A stretch of DNA of 64,000 bases, taken from Acidobacteriota bacterium. Lineage in GTDB: Bacteria > Acidobacteriota > Terriglobia > Acidiferrales > UBA7541. A model generated the notes under the pieces. That model was not told where the DNA came from, did not search any database, and saw only the letters and a list, made by a program, of their open reading frames with translations. Positions 42,546 through 50,824 of this stretch are shown here, piece after piece. The translations under genes and the position numbers were made by a program. Every line of letters begins with the position of its first letter. Position 1 is the stretch's first letter. The DNA is taken from positions 48,140-112,139 of the forward strand of contig JABCZG010000015.1 in assembly GCA_013289835.1 (NCBI GenBank), in the 5' to 3' direction.

Positions 42546-43984
42546 GATTCGGAATCAACGACTAGGCAGTTCCCTACTTCATCGGAAAGAAAGACATTGA
42601 GCCAGAGGTTGGCGGGAAAAGAGCCGCGGAGGCGGAGCTTTAGGTAGTTGGTGGAGAGGGCGGGAGTTGTGTCGCGGAGCGAGGGTTCCGTGGCGACGCC
42701 GTCGGCTTCGGCGGTGCTGTCACGACGGAGGGTGAGGACGCGGAGGGGCCGGCCTAGTTGGGAGTGGCGGAAGGCGGCGGATTTGCGTTCGCTTAGGGCG
42801 CGGAGTTCGCGGGCGCGGCGCTTGATGATGGCGGGCGTGACTTCGTTCGGGAGAGAGGCGGCTTTGGTGCCGGGGCGTTTAGAGAAGGAGAAGACGTGGA
42901 GGTAGGTGAAGGGGAGGGATTCGATGAAGGACATGGTGGTGGCGTGGTCGGCTTCGGTTTCGCCGGGGAAGCCGGTGATGACGTCGGCGCCGATGGCGGC
43001 GTGGGGGAGGCGTTCGCGGATGAGCTCGACGCGGCGGGCGTAGTGCTCGGCGCGGTACCAGCGGTGCATGGCGGCGAGGATGCGGTTGGAGGCGGATTGC
43101 AGGGGCATGTGGAAGTGCTGGGCGATGCGGTCGTTGGCGGCGAAGAGATCGATGAGGTCCTGGGTGACGTCGAGGGGTTCGATGGAGCTGATGCGGAGGC
43201 GTTCGATGGGAGTTTCGTCGAGGATGCGTCGGAGGAGGGATTCGAAGTCGGTGCGGGGGGTGAGGTCGCGGCCGTAGGTGCCGAGGTTGATGCCGCTCAG
43301 GACGATTTCGCGGAAGCCGGAATCGCTGAGGCGGCGGATTTCGTGGAGAACGGTTTCGGGGGAGAGGCTGCGGCTTTTTCCGCGGACGAAGGGGATAACA
43401 CAGTAGGAGCAGCGAGAGTCGCAGCCGTCCTGGATTTTCAGGGTGGGGCGGGTGTGATGGGATTCGCCGCCCAGGACGGGGGCGGAGAGGAAGGCGGTTT
43501 GCTCGAAGATGTTTCCGGTGAGGATTGGGGAAGAGGCGGGCGCGGCAAGCCGCGCCACTACAAAGGAATCGGACGGAGCCGTCTTGCCGGAGTGCAGCGA
43601 TGCTGCGGGGAAAAAGTCGTTTGGATTTTTGGCACAGGTTGCGGACGAGAGCGATTCGACTAGCTTAGGAATTTGGGGTTTGTGGGAATTGCCGACGACC
43701 CAGGAGACGCCGGGGAGGGCGGCTAGTTCTTCGGGGGCGCGCTGGGCGTAGCAGCCAGTGACGATGACCTGCGCGCGGGGATTTTTCGCGTGGAGCTTAC
43801 AGATGGCGTCGCGGGCCTGGGCGTCGGCGGAGGCGGTGACGGTACAGGTGTTTATGACGACGATGTCGGCGGCAGCGGCTTCCGAGGCGGAGGTGCAGCC
43901 GCGGTCGAGGAGTTGGCGCTCGATGGCGGCGCCGTCGGCTTGGGTAGCGCGGCAGCCGAATTGTTGGATATAGAAGGTCGACAT
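42503..43984 (-). CDS. mtaB: tRNA t6A37 methylthiotransferase MtaB
   Basis: A 493-residue radical SAM methylthiotransferase that converts t6A to ms2t6A at tRNA position 37. First cluster Cys: 11, 47 and 78; the radical SAM motif is GCDSRCSYC (Cys188, 192, 195). A TRAM-like C-terminal part is present. Two repeat-derived segments: a hairpin at residues about 142-150 (VVARLAAPA) in a poorly conserved spacer, and the last 16 or so residues (SVLCDSSALSASLR) encoded by the CGCAGAGGACAC repeat. Longer than typical MtaB (about 440) for these reasons. Confidence 0.92.
   Translation of the reverse strand: MSTFYIQQFGCRATQADGAAIERQLLDRGCTSASEAAAADIVVINTCTVTASADAQARDAICKLHAKNPRAQVIVTGCYAQRAPEELAALPGVSWVVGNSHKPQIPKLVESLSSATCAKNPNDFFPAASLHSGKTAPSDSFVVARLAAPASSPILTGNIFEQTAFLSAPVLGGESHHTRPTLKIQDGCDSRCSYCVIPFVRGKSRSLSPETVLHEIRRLSDSGFREIVLSGINLGTYGRDLTPRTDFESLLRRILDETPIERLRISSIEPLDVTQDLIDLFAANDRIAQHFHMPLQSASNRILAAMHRWYRAEHYARRVELIRERLPHAAIGADVITGFPGETEADHATTMSFIESLPFTYLHVFSFSKRPGTKAASLPNEVTPAIIKRRARELRALSERKSAAFRHSQLGRPLRVLTLRRDSTAEADGVATEPSLRDTTPALSTNYLKLRLRGSFPANLWLNVFLSDEVGNCLVVDSESVLCDSSALSASLR
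43539..43556. repeat. Hairpin repeat inside mtaB
   Basis: GGCGCGGC-AA-GCCGCGCC followed by ACTAC, the same 3' sequence that follows the hairpins before acpS. It lies in frame in a spacer of mtaB. Confidence 0.7.
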
Positions 43985-44007
43985 TCCATCCTACCGAGGA
44001 AAAGACT

Positions 44008-44052
44008 CTACACAGAGTTCGCGGAGTACACAGAGGGCACAGAGAAGAGACG
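44008..44052. repeat. CGCAGAGGACAC-type dispersed repeat
   Basis: ACACAGAGTTCGCGGAGTAC, then ACAGAGGGCACAGAGAAGAG, between mtaB and the GT2 gene. Same family as the copies in rlmN and next to acpS. Confidence 0.7.
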
Positions 44053-44093
44053 ATGCCTTGGTGTAACTCAAGCCAACTCCATCAAGCGTGCCA

Positions 44094-44107
44094 CCCGCGG
44101 AGGCGGG
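44094..44107. repeat. Hairpin repeat, GGAG loop
   Basis: CCCGC-GGAG-GCGGG upstream of the DPM1-like glycosyltransferase; loop identical to the hairpin at 41857-41878. Confidence 0.6.
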
Positions 44108-44268
44108 CAGCGATAGAAGGATAGCGGGTTTGGAGAAGCACGGAAAGAGCAGGGCAAGCGGGAGGGGCGTTTGGGGAAGAGTATGGCGGGAGAGTAACTG
44201 AAAACCATCGGGCGCGAGGACTTATCTTTACTCGCCGAAGGCTGGGCCGATACAATCTTTCGACACCC

Positions 44269-45048
44269 ATGACACATCGAAGGCACAATCCGTCGGCGCT
44301 GGAGAACGCGAAAGTTTCGATCGTGATTCCCGTTTACAACGAGAAGGCGACGATTGATGAGATTTTGCGGCGCGTGCTGGACACCGAAGTGCGCAAAGAA
44401 GTGATTATCGTGGATGATTGCTCGACGGACGGGACGCGGCAGATGCTGGAAAACATGGCGGCGCGGCAGGCGAACGGCGAGACGTCGGCGCCGGCCCAGG
44501 ATGGCGGCGACCCGGTGGAGTTGCGGGATTTGCGGTTTTTCTTTCAGGCGCCGAATCAGGGGAAGGGCGCGGCGCTTCGGCGCGGATTTGCGCAAGCTAC
44601 GGGAGAGATCGTGCTGATACAGGACGCGGATCTGGAGTACGACCCGCGGGATTATCCGATACTGCTGGAGCCACTGATCGAAGGGCGCGCGGACGTGGTG
44701 TATGGTTCGCGATTTTTGGGCGGGCCGCAGCGAGTGCACTACTTCCGGCATTACGTGGCGAACTTGATGCTGACGCTGCTTTCGGATATTTTCACGAACC
44801 TGAAACTCACGGACATGGAGACTTGTTACAAAGTGTTCCGGAGGGAAGTGCTACAGGGGATCGAGTTGAAGTCCGACCGGTTCGGGTTCGAACCGGAAAT
44901 TACGGCGAAGATCGCGAAACATGACTGGCGCGTTTACGAAGTGCCGATTACGTATGCGGGGCGCACGTACGAAGAAGGCAAGAAAATCACGTGGAAAGAC
45001 GGCTTTAGCGCGTTGTGGTGCATTATCCGATACACATTCAGCGATTAG
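44269..45048 (+). CDS. GT2 glycosyltransferase, DPM1-like
   Basis: A 259-residue GT-A fold enzyme: KVSIVIPVYNEKATIDEIL at the N-terminus, VIIVDDCSTDGTR, QDADLEYDPRDYP (DxD) and SRFLGG. It lacks C-terminal transmembrane helices, like dolichol- or polyprenyl-phosphate mannosyltransferases that load a sugar on a lipid carrier. Low-complexity linker AARQANGETSAPAQDGGDP near residue 65. It is convergent with galE, 3 bases apart. The membrane GT39 proteins further down could use such lipid-linked sugars, by inference. Confidence 0.88.
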   Translation: MTHRRHNPSALENAKVSIVIPVYNEKATIDEILRRVLDTEVRKEVIIVDDCSTDGTRQMLENMAARQANGETSAPAQDGGDPVELRDLRFFFQAPNQGKGAALRRGFAQATGEIVLIQDADLEYDPRDYPILLEPLIEGRADVVYGSRFLGGPQRVHYFRHYVANLMLTLLSDIFTNLKLTDMETCYKVFRREVLQGIELKSDRFGFEPEITAKIAKHDWRVYEVPITYAGRTYEEGKKITWKDGFSALWCIIRYTFSD

Positions 45049-45050
45049 AT

Positions 45051-46043
45051 TTACGCTTTTGCGCTTTCCGCATAGCCTTGCGGATGTTTTTGTTTCCAAG
45101 CCCAAGCTGAATCAATAATTTCCTCAAGAGAAGAATGTGAGGCTTCCCAACCGAGGGTGCGCTTGAGCTTTTCCTTGCTGGCGACGAGCACGGCGGGATC
45201 GCCGGGTCGGCGAGGGCCGAGTTTGCGGGGAATTTTCTTGCCAGTGACGCGCTCCGCGGCATCAATTACTTCCAGAATGGAAAAACCGCGGCTGTTGCCA
45301 ACGTTGAAGGCTTCGCCGGTGACGCGGGCGATTTCTTCGAGGGCGCGGAGGTGGGCATCGGCGATGTCGAGGACGTGGATATAGTCGCGGACGCAGGTGC
45401 CGTCGGGCGTGGGATAGTCGGTGCCGAAGACATCCACGTGCGGGATGGCGCCGGCGGCGGCGTCCAGGACGCGGGGGATGAGATGCGTTTCGACGCGATG
45501 AGCCTCGCCGCGCTCCTTCGAAGCGCCAGCAGCGTTGAAATAACGGAGGGCGGCATACTGCAGGCCGGTGTAGGCGTGGTAATCGGCAAGAATTTGTTCG
45601 AAGACGAGTTTGGATTTTCCGTACGGATTGATGGGCGCTTTGCGATGGTCTTCGGGGATGGGAACGGTTTCCGGTTCGCCGTAGGTCGCTGCGGTGGAAG
45701 AGAAGATGAATTTTTTTACGCCGTGACGAGTGACGGCGTCGAGAAGATTGACGCCGCCGGCTACGTTGACGGCGTAAAAAATGCTGGGCTCGCGAACGGA
45801 TTTGGCGACGAGGGCTTCGGCAGCGAAGTGCATGACAGCGTCGATTTTGCGATTCGAAAAAACACGGTCTAGAGAAGTGTGATCGGCGAGGTCCACCTGG
45901 CAGAAATCCGCGCCCGGGGGCACGGCGGCGCGATGGCCTTCCACCAAACTATCCATGGCGATGACGCGCATGCCGCGGGCAAGCAAAACTTCGGCACAGA
46001 TGCTGCCGATGTAACCGGCGGCGCCGGTAACGAGAATATTCAC
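45051..46043 (-). CDS. galE: UDP-glucose 4-epimerase
   Basis: A 330-residue extended SDR. NAD-binding VTGAAGYIGS at the N-terminus; catalytic Ser/Thr in SSTAATYGEP and Tyr/Lys in NPYGKSK; further block AALRYFNAAGASKERG. It interconverts UDP-glucose and UDP-galactose for polysaccharide synthesis, fitting the glycosyltransferases nearby. Confidence 0.93.
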   Translation of the reverse strand: MNILVTGAAGYIGSICAEVLLARGMRVIAMDSLVEGHRAAVPPGADFCQVDLADHTSLDRVFSNRKIDAVMHFAAEALVAKSVREPSIFYAVNVAGGVNLLDAVTRHGVKKFIFSSTAATYGEPETVPIPEDHRKAPINPYGKSKLVFEQILADYHAYTGLQYAALRYFNAAGASKERGEAHRVETHLIPRVLDAAAGAIPHVDVFGTDYPTPDGTCVRDYIHVLDIADAHLRALEEIARVTGEAFNVGNSRGFSILEVIDAAERVTGKKIPRKLGPRRPGDPAVLVASKEKLKRTLGWEASHSSLEEIIDSAWAWKQKHPQGYAESAKA

Positions 46044-46158
46044 GTGGTTCGGCTCCTAGAATGAACAAGCGACGAAGCGGTTCGATTCCGGAACCAATAG
46101 CATACATCAGGACGATGAGGGAGAGACTTGGAGAAGCGCAGAGAAAGAGCAGGCGTGA

Positions 46159-46833
46159 TCAAACCTGCGAGAGACGACGCTGGAAAGTGAGAAGAATCAG
46201 GTCGGCACGGCGGCGCACGCCAAATTTGTTGAGCAAATTCGAAACGTGAAATTTTACGGTGCGTTCGGCAATGTTGAGCTTGCTGGCGATTTCCTTGTTG
46301 GAAAGATTTTCCAGGAGCGAATCGAGGACTTCCTGTTCGCGGCGGCTGAGATTGGTGACGGAATCGGTTTTGAGGCGGCGGCCCTGGCCGGTGAGGATGG
46401 AATCGACGAATCCGGACAAGAGCTGGCGCGGAACCCAGAATCCACCGCTGGCAACGAGCGGAAGAGCGCGGATCAATTGCTCGCGGGCTTCGACGTAGGT
46501 GAGCAGGCCCTTCACGCCAAGGCGCAGGAGCTGGAAGCTGTTCGTGTCGTTGTGCTGCTCGCCAACGACGATGAGGCGAGCTTCGGGATAGCGTTCGAGA
46601 AGATTGGCCAAGAGCGCGCCGGTAGCGGGCTTGGCGGCATGCGCGTCAATCACGTAAACCTGGGCGCGCGGCGGCTCGAGATTGCGGAGGTCGGGCGCGA
46701 GGGTGGATTCCAGTTGTTTGGAGATCACCTTGAAGGGCGCTTTCGCGAGAATGCGCTCAAACTCGCTCAACACCAAAGGGTGAGGCGAGAGGATGCAGAC
46801 TGTCAGTTTGGAGGCCGCTCGTTTCGTAGTCAC
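46159..46833 (-). CDS. LuxR/NarL-type response regulator with atypical receiver
   Basis: A 224-residue protein. The receiver-like half has the central Asp63 (YVIDAHA), but the acidic pair normally at the end of strand 1 is replaced by SPHP (16-19). The C-terminal half is a LuxR helix-turn-helix: LSRREQEVLDSLLENLSNKE, then IASKLNIAERTVKFHVSNLL. With the acidic pocket lost, phosphorylation by Mg-dependent transfer is unlikely, so another signal may act. No histidine kinase is adjacent. Confidence 0.87.
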   Translation of the reverse strand: MTTKRAASKLTVCILSPHPLVLSEFERILAKAPFKVISKQLESTLAPDLRNLEPPRAQVYVIDAHAAKPATGALLANLLERYPEARLIVVGEQHNDTNSFQLLRLGVKGLLTYVEAREQLIRALPLVASGGFWVPRQLLSGFVDSILTGQGRRLKTDSVTNLSRREQEVLDSLLENLSNKEIASKLNIAERTVKFHVSNLLNKFGVRRRADLILLTFQRRLSQV

Positions 46834-47136
46834 TGTACGCCAGCGTAGTAAAAACTGGCCAAAGGGGCAAGGTCCTTTGGCGCAGTTGTTCTCGAATTGT
46901 TACTGACACCTAAGGTGCATGGGGTCCGAATACGGGACTCCGGGAACGGGCACCTGGAGCCCGGTAATTCGGGGCGGATTATCCACCATTCAGGCAGGAA
47001 AAGCACGCGTTCGCTGCATGGAGATGGGCATTGGGGATAAACCTGCGTAAACTAGAAGGGTTCGGAAACTGTAGATTCTTTTGCTTTTGTCTGGCTTTCC
47101 GGTAGGAAATCGACAAGGAGCGTCACCTTCGAACGG
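46834..47136. other. Upstream region of metH with two stem-loops
   Basis: 303 bases without a gene. Two adjacent stem-loops: GGGGTCC/GGACTCC at 46921-46941 (one G-T pair) and CGGGC/GCCCG at 46947-46963, about 175 bases before the metH start. I could not match them to a cobalamin, SAM or SAH riboswitch. Confidence 0.45.
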
Positions 47137-50100
47137 ATGCGTAATCTGACTGAATCGGCCAAAGCATTGCGAGAACTGCTCTCGCAAAGGATCCTCGTGC
47201 TGGACGGCGCGATGGGGACGATGCTGCAGCAAGTGAACTTGACTGCGGCGGACTTTGGCGGAGCTGCGCTCGAAGGGTGCAATGAGAATTTGGTGCGGAC
47301 GCGGCCGGATGTGGTGCTGGATATTCATAGGAAATATTTTGAGGCGGGCTCGGACATTGTTGAGACGAATTCGTTTAATGGGACGAAGAGCGACCTGATC
47401 GATTACGGGGTTGATGGGCAGTCGTACGAACTTATGTTCAAGGCAGCGCAATTAGCACGACAAGCGGCGGACGAATTTTCGACCCCGACGAAACCCAGAT
47501 TCGTGGCGGGGGCGATGGGGCCGACACGCAAGACGATAACCGTCACAGGAGGCATTAGCTTCGATCACTTGAGTCAGGACTACTACGATCTGGCAAAGCC
47601 GCTGATTGAAGGCGGCGCTGACCTCTTGATGATTGAAACCTGCCAAGACACTCGCAATATCAAAGCAGCGATTCTCGCCATCCATAAGATATCGAGAGAA
47701 ATCGGCGCTGAGGTCCCATTCATTATTTCCGTCACGATCGAGTCCATGGGCACGATGCTGGCGGGGCAGACAATCGAAGCCATGTGGGCTTCGCTGAGAC
47801 ACGCGAAGCCCCTTGCGTTCGGAATGAACTGTGCCACGGGTCCGGAACTCATGACGGACCACATTAGAACGCTTAGCCAGCTGAGCAGCGAGTATATTTC
47901 TTGCTATCCAAACGCCGGGCTGCCTGACCCTGAAGACGGCGCGTACCACACGACTCCCACAACGCTTGCGACGCAACTCGAGAGATTCATTGGCAACGGG
48001 TGGCTGAACATCGTCGGCGGGTGCTGCGGGACGACGGAGCAGCATATTCGCGCGATTGCGCAGATGGTGGAGGGCAAGAAGCCGAGGGTGCGGCCGGCGG
48101 AGGCGCACCGCGCCGTGTATTCGGGGATTGAGACGATCGAGGCGGAGGACAGCACGCGGCCGCTGCTGGTTGGCGAGCGGACGAACGTGATTGGGTCGCG
48201 GCTGTTCAAGAATCTTGTTTCCGAAGAAAAGTGGGAAGAGGCGAGCGAGATTGCGCGACGGCAGGTGCGCGGCGGCGCGCACATTGTGGACGTGTGCTTG
48301 CAGAGCACGGAGCGCGACGAGAAAAAGGACATTCCGCCGTTCTACGAGAAGCTGATTCGAAAAGTGAAGGCGCCGGTGATGATTGACACCACCGACCCGA
48401 CGGCGATCGAATTGGCGCTGACGTATTGTCAGGGCAAGGCGATCATCAATTCGATCAACCTGGAGGATGGCGAGGAAAAATTCGAACGCGTGGTTCCGGT
48501 TGCGCACGAGTTTGGCGCGGCGGTGGTTGTAGGGTGCATTGACGAAGACAAGCTGCAGGCGCAGGCGTTTACGCGCGAACGAAAACTGGCGGTCGCCCAG
48601 CGGTCGTACAAATTGCTGACGGAGAAATACGGGCTGGCGCCGGAAGACATTATTTTCGATCCGCTGGTCTTTCCGTGCGCGACGGGAGATGAGAACTACA
48701 TCGGCGGCGCAGTGGAAACCATCGAAGGCATCCGGCTGATCAAGCAGGCTTTGCCGGATGTGCGGACGATCCTGGGAATTTCGAACGTTTCGTTTGGATT
48801 GCCGCCGGGCGCGCGGGAAGTGGTGAATTCGGTATTTCTGTATTACTGCACGAAAGCGGGGCTGGACCTGGCGATCGTGAATACGGAGAAGCTGGAGCGG
48901 TTCGCTTCGATTCCGCAGCACGAAAGAGACCTTGCGGAGAATTTGCTGTTTTCGCATCCGCCGAAGGATGTGCCGGCGGATCTTTCGCAGGCGGAGTTGC
49001 TGAGAAATGCTCCGGCAGACTGGCGGGAACAGCGCAAGGAGCAGCGCGCGGCGGTGAATCAATATTACATCGCGGCGATCACCGAACATTTTCGGACGGC
49101 GAAGAAGAAAGAAAAGGTGCGCGCGGCAGACTTGCCGCTGGACGAGCGGCTTTCGAATTACATCATCGAGGGAACGCGCGACGGGTTGATCGGCGATCTG
49201 GAAAAGAAACGCGGGGAGGGTGCAGCGCCGCTGGACATCGTGAATGGACCGCTGATGGCGGGGATGGCGGAGGTCGGGCGGCTGTTCAACGCGAATGAAC
49301 TGATTGTGGCGGAGGTATTGCAGTCCGCGGAAGCCATGAAAGCGGCGGTGAGCCATCTGGAACAGTTCATGGAGAAAGCGGATACGGCGAAGCGCGGGAA
49401 GGTGGTGCTGGCGACGGTTAAAGGCGACGTACACGACATCGGGAAAAACCTCGTCGAGATTATTTTGAAGAACAACGGCTATGACGTGGTGAATCTCGGC
49501 ATTAAAGTGCCGCCGGAAGATTTGATCAAGGCGTACCTGCAGCACAAGCCGGATGCGATTGGGTTGTCCGGATTGCTGGTAAAGAGCGCGCAGCAGATGG
49601 TGATCACGGCGAGCGATTTGAAGGATGCGGGAGTGGAGATTCCGCTGCTGGTGGGGGGAGCGGCGCTTTCCGCAAAATTCACGCAGACGAAAATCGCGCC
49701 GAGCTATGGGAAAGCGGTGTGCTACGCGAAGGACGCCATGACCGGGCTGCGGCTGATGAACGAGTTGATGGACCCGGCGACACGGGAGACGGTGGTGCGC
49801 GCGCACACGGCATCGGACAATGGGCTGGACGTGACCACTACAGTGCGGGTAGCGGAAATTCCGAAAGTGACGCGGTCGCCGCGGGTTCGAACGGACTTGC
49901 CGATTCCAGGGGTGCAGTATCTCGACCGCAAGGTGCGGCTGGTGCCGGATTTGCGCGAAGTGTGGAGCTACATCAATCCGTTCATGCTGTATGGGCGGCA
50001 CATGGGCTTCCGCGGGGATTTCGAAAAGCATTTCGCGGAACGCGACGCGAAAGCGGTGGAACTCTACGAAAACATGGAAGAGGTGAAGAAGGAAGCGGCG

Positions 50101-50712
50101 GAGTTCATGAAGGTGCGCGCGGTTTGGCAATTTTTCGAAGCCGAAGCGGAAGGCGAAGCGTTGCACCTTTTTTCAGCCGGTGGAAAAGAGCCGATTCATA
50201 CGTTCCGGTTTCCGCGGCAGCGGGTGGGCGATTATTTGTGCTTGAGCGACTACGTTTTGCCGCCGCAGAACGGAAAGCGAGACCACCTGGCACTGTTCGT
50301 GGTGACGGCGGGCGAAGGCGTCCGCGAGCGCGGGGAGAAGGCGAAGAACGACGGCTACTACTTCAAGAGCCATGGATTGCAAGCGCTGGCGATTGAAACG
50401 GCGGAAGGTTGCGCGGAATGGCTGCACCGGCGCATTCGCGAGGATTGGGGCTTTCCAGATCCGCCGGAGCTGACCATGGGGCAGCGATTTACATCGCGTT
50501 ACCGTGGGAAGCGGTACAGCTTCGGCTATCCGGCGTGCCCAAACCTGGAGGACCAGGCGGGCCTATGGAAATTGTTGAAGCCGGAAGAAATCGCCGTGCA
50601 ACTGACCGAGGGATTCATGATGGATCCGGAGGCCAGCGTGAGCGCGCTGGTGTTCCATCATCCGGATTGCACATACTTTTCCGTGGGGGATGCCGGCGAG
50701 AACGGTGCGTAG
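47137..50712 (+). CDS. metH: Cobalamin-dependent methionine synthase
   Basis: A 1,191-residue full-length MetH. Module order: homocysteine-binding barrel (zinc Cys in GMNCATGPE and GGCCGTTEQH), pterin-binding domain (from about 350, VGERTNVIGSRLFKNL), cobalamin cap and binding domain (KGDVHDIGKNLVEII at about 760) and the C-terminal SAM-binding reactivation domain (RYSFGYPACPNLEDQ, ending near FHHPDCTYFSVG). It methylates homocysteine from methyltetrahydrofolate with B12. No metF is linked. Confidence 0.96.
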   Translation: MRNLTESAKALRELLSQRILVLDGAMGTMLQQVNLTAADFGGAALEGCNENLVRTRPDVVLDIHRKYFEAGSDIVETNSFNGTKSDLIDYGVDGQSYELMFKAAQLARQAADEFSTPTKPRFVAGAMGPTRKTITVTGGISFDHLSQDYYDLAKPLIEGGADLLMIETCQDTRNIKAAILAIHKISREIGAEVPFIISVTIESMGTMLAGQTIEAMWASLRHAKPLAFGMNCATGPELMTDHIRTLSQLSSEYISCYPNAGLPDPEDGAYHTTPTTLATQLERFIGNGWLNIVGGCCGTTEQHIRAIAQMVEGKKPRVRPAEAHRAVYSGIETIEAEDSTRPLLVGERTNVIGSRLFKNLVSEEKWEEASEIARRQVRGGAHIVDVCLQSTERDEKKDIPPFYEKLIRKVKAPVMIDTTDPTAIELALTYCQGKAIINSINLEDGEEKFERVVPVAHEFGAAVVVGCIDEDKLQAQAFTRERKLAVAQRSYKLLTEKYGLAPEDIIFDPLVFPCATGDENYIGGAVETIEGIRLIKQALPDVRTILGISNVSFGLPPGAREVVNSVFLYYCTKAGLDLAIVNTEKLERFASIPQHERDLAENLLFSHPPKDVPADLSQAELLRNAPADWREQRKEQRAAVNQYYIAAITEHFRTAKKKEKVRAADLPLDERLSNYIIEGTRDGLIGDLEKKRGEGAAPLDIVNGPLMAGMAEVGRLFNANELIVAEVLQSAEAMKAAVSHLEQFMEKADTAKRGKVVLATVKGDVHDIGKNLVEIILKNNGYDVVNLGIKVPPEDLIKAYLQHKPDAIGLSGLLVKSAQQMVITASDLKDAGVEIPLLVGGAALSAKFTQTKIAPSYGKAVCYAKDAMTGLRLMNELMDPATRETVVRAHTASDNGLDVTTTVRVAEIPKVTRSPRVRTDLPIPGVQYLDRKVRLVPDLREVWSYINPFMLYGRHMGFRGDFEKHFAERDAKAVELYENMEEVKKEAAEFMKVRAVWQFFEAEAEGEALHLFSAGGKEPIHTFRFPRQRVGDYLCLSDYVLPPQNGKRDHLALFVVTAGEGVRERGEKAKNDGYYFKSHGLQALAIETAEGCAEWLHRRIREDWGFPDPPELTMGQRFTSRYRGKRYSFGYPACPNLEDQAGLWKLLKPEEIAVQLTEGFMMDPEASVSALVFHHPDCTYFSVGDAGENGA

Positions 50713-50824
50713 ACTGCAAGCCACAGTTACGCGCAGAGATATTGCGAGAGTCCCGCGGTAAAGTCGCCTGGAAGGACAAAACATCTCAATAGAAACTTTC
50801 AACTTTTCAGCCGAGGAAAATTCG

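Noticed and set aside
44870..44900. GGTTCGAACC-like tRNA T-arm sequence
   Set aside because: It lies inside the coding sequence of the GT2 gene and no acceptor or anticodon arm can be built around it.
46075..46095. GCGGTTCGATTCC resembling a tRNA T-arm upstream of galE
   Set aside because: No matching D- or anticodon arms in the neighbouring 100 bases.
47452..50166. A 904-residue minus-strand open frame opposite metH
   Set aside because: Arg/His-rich composition typical of antisense to a GC-rich gene; metH on the other strand is unambiguous.
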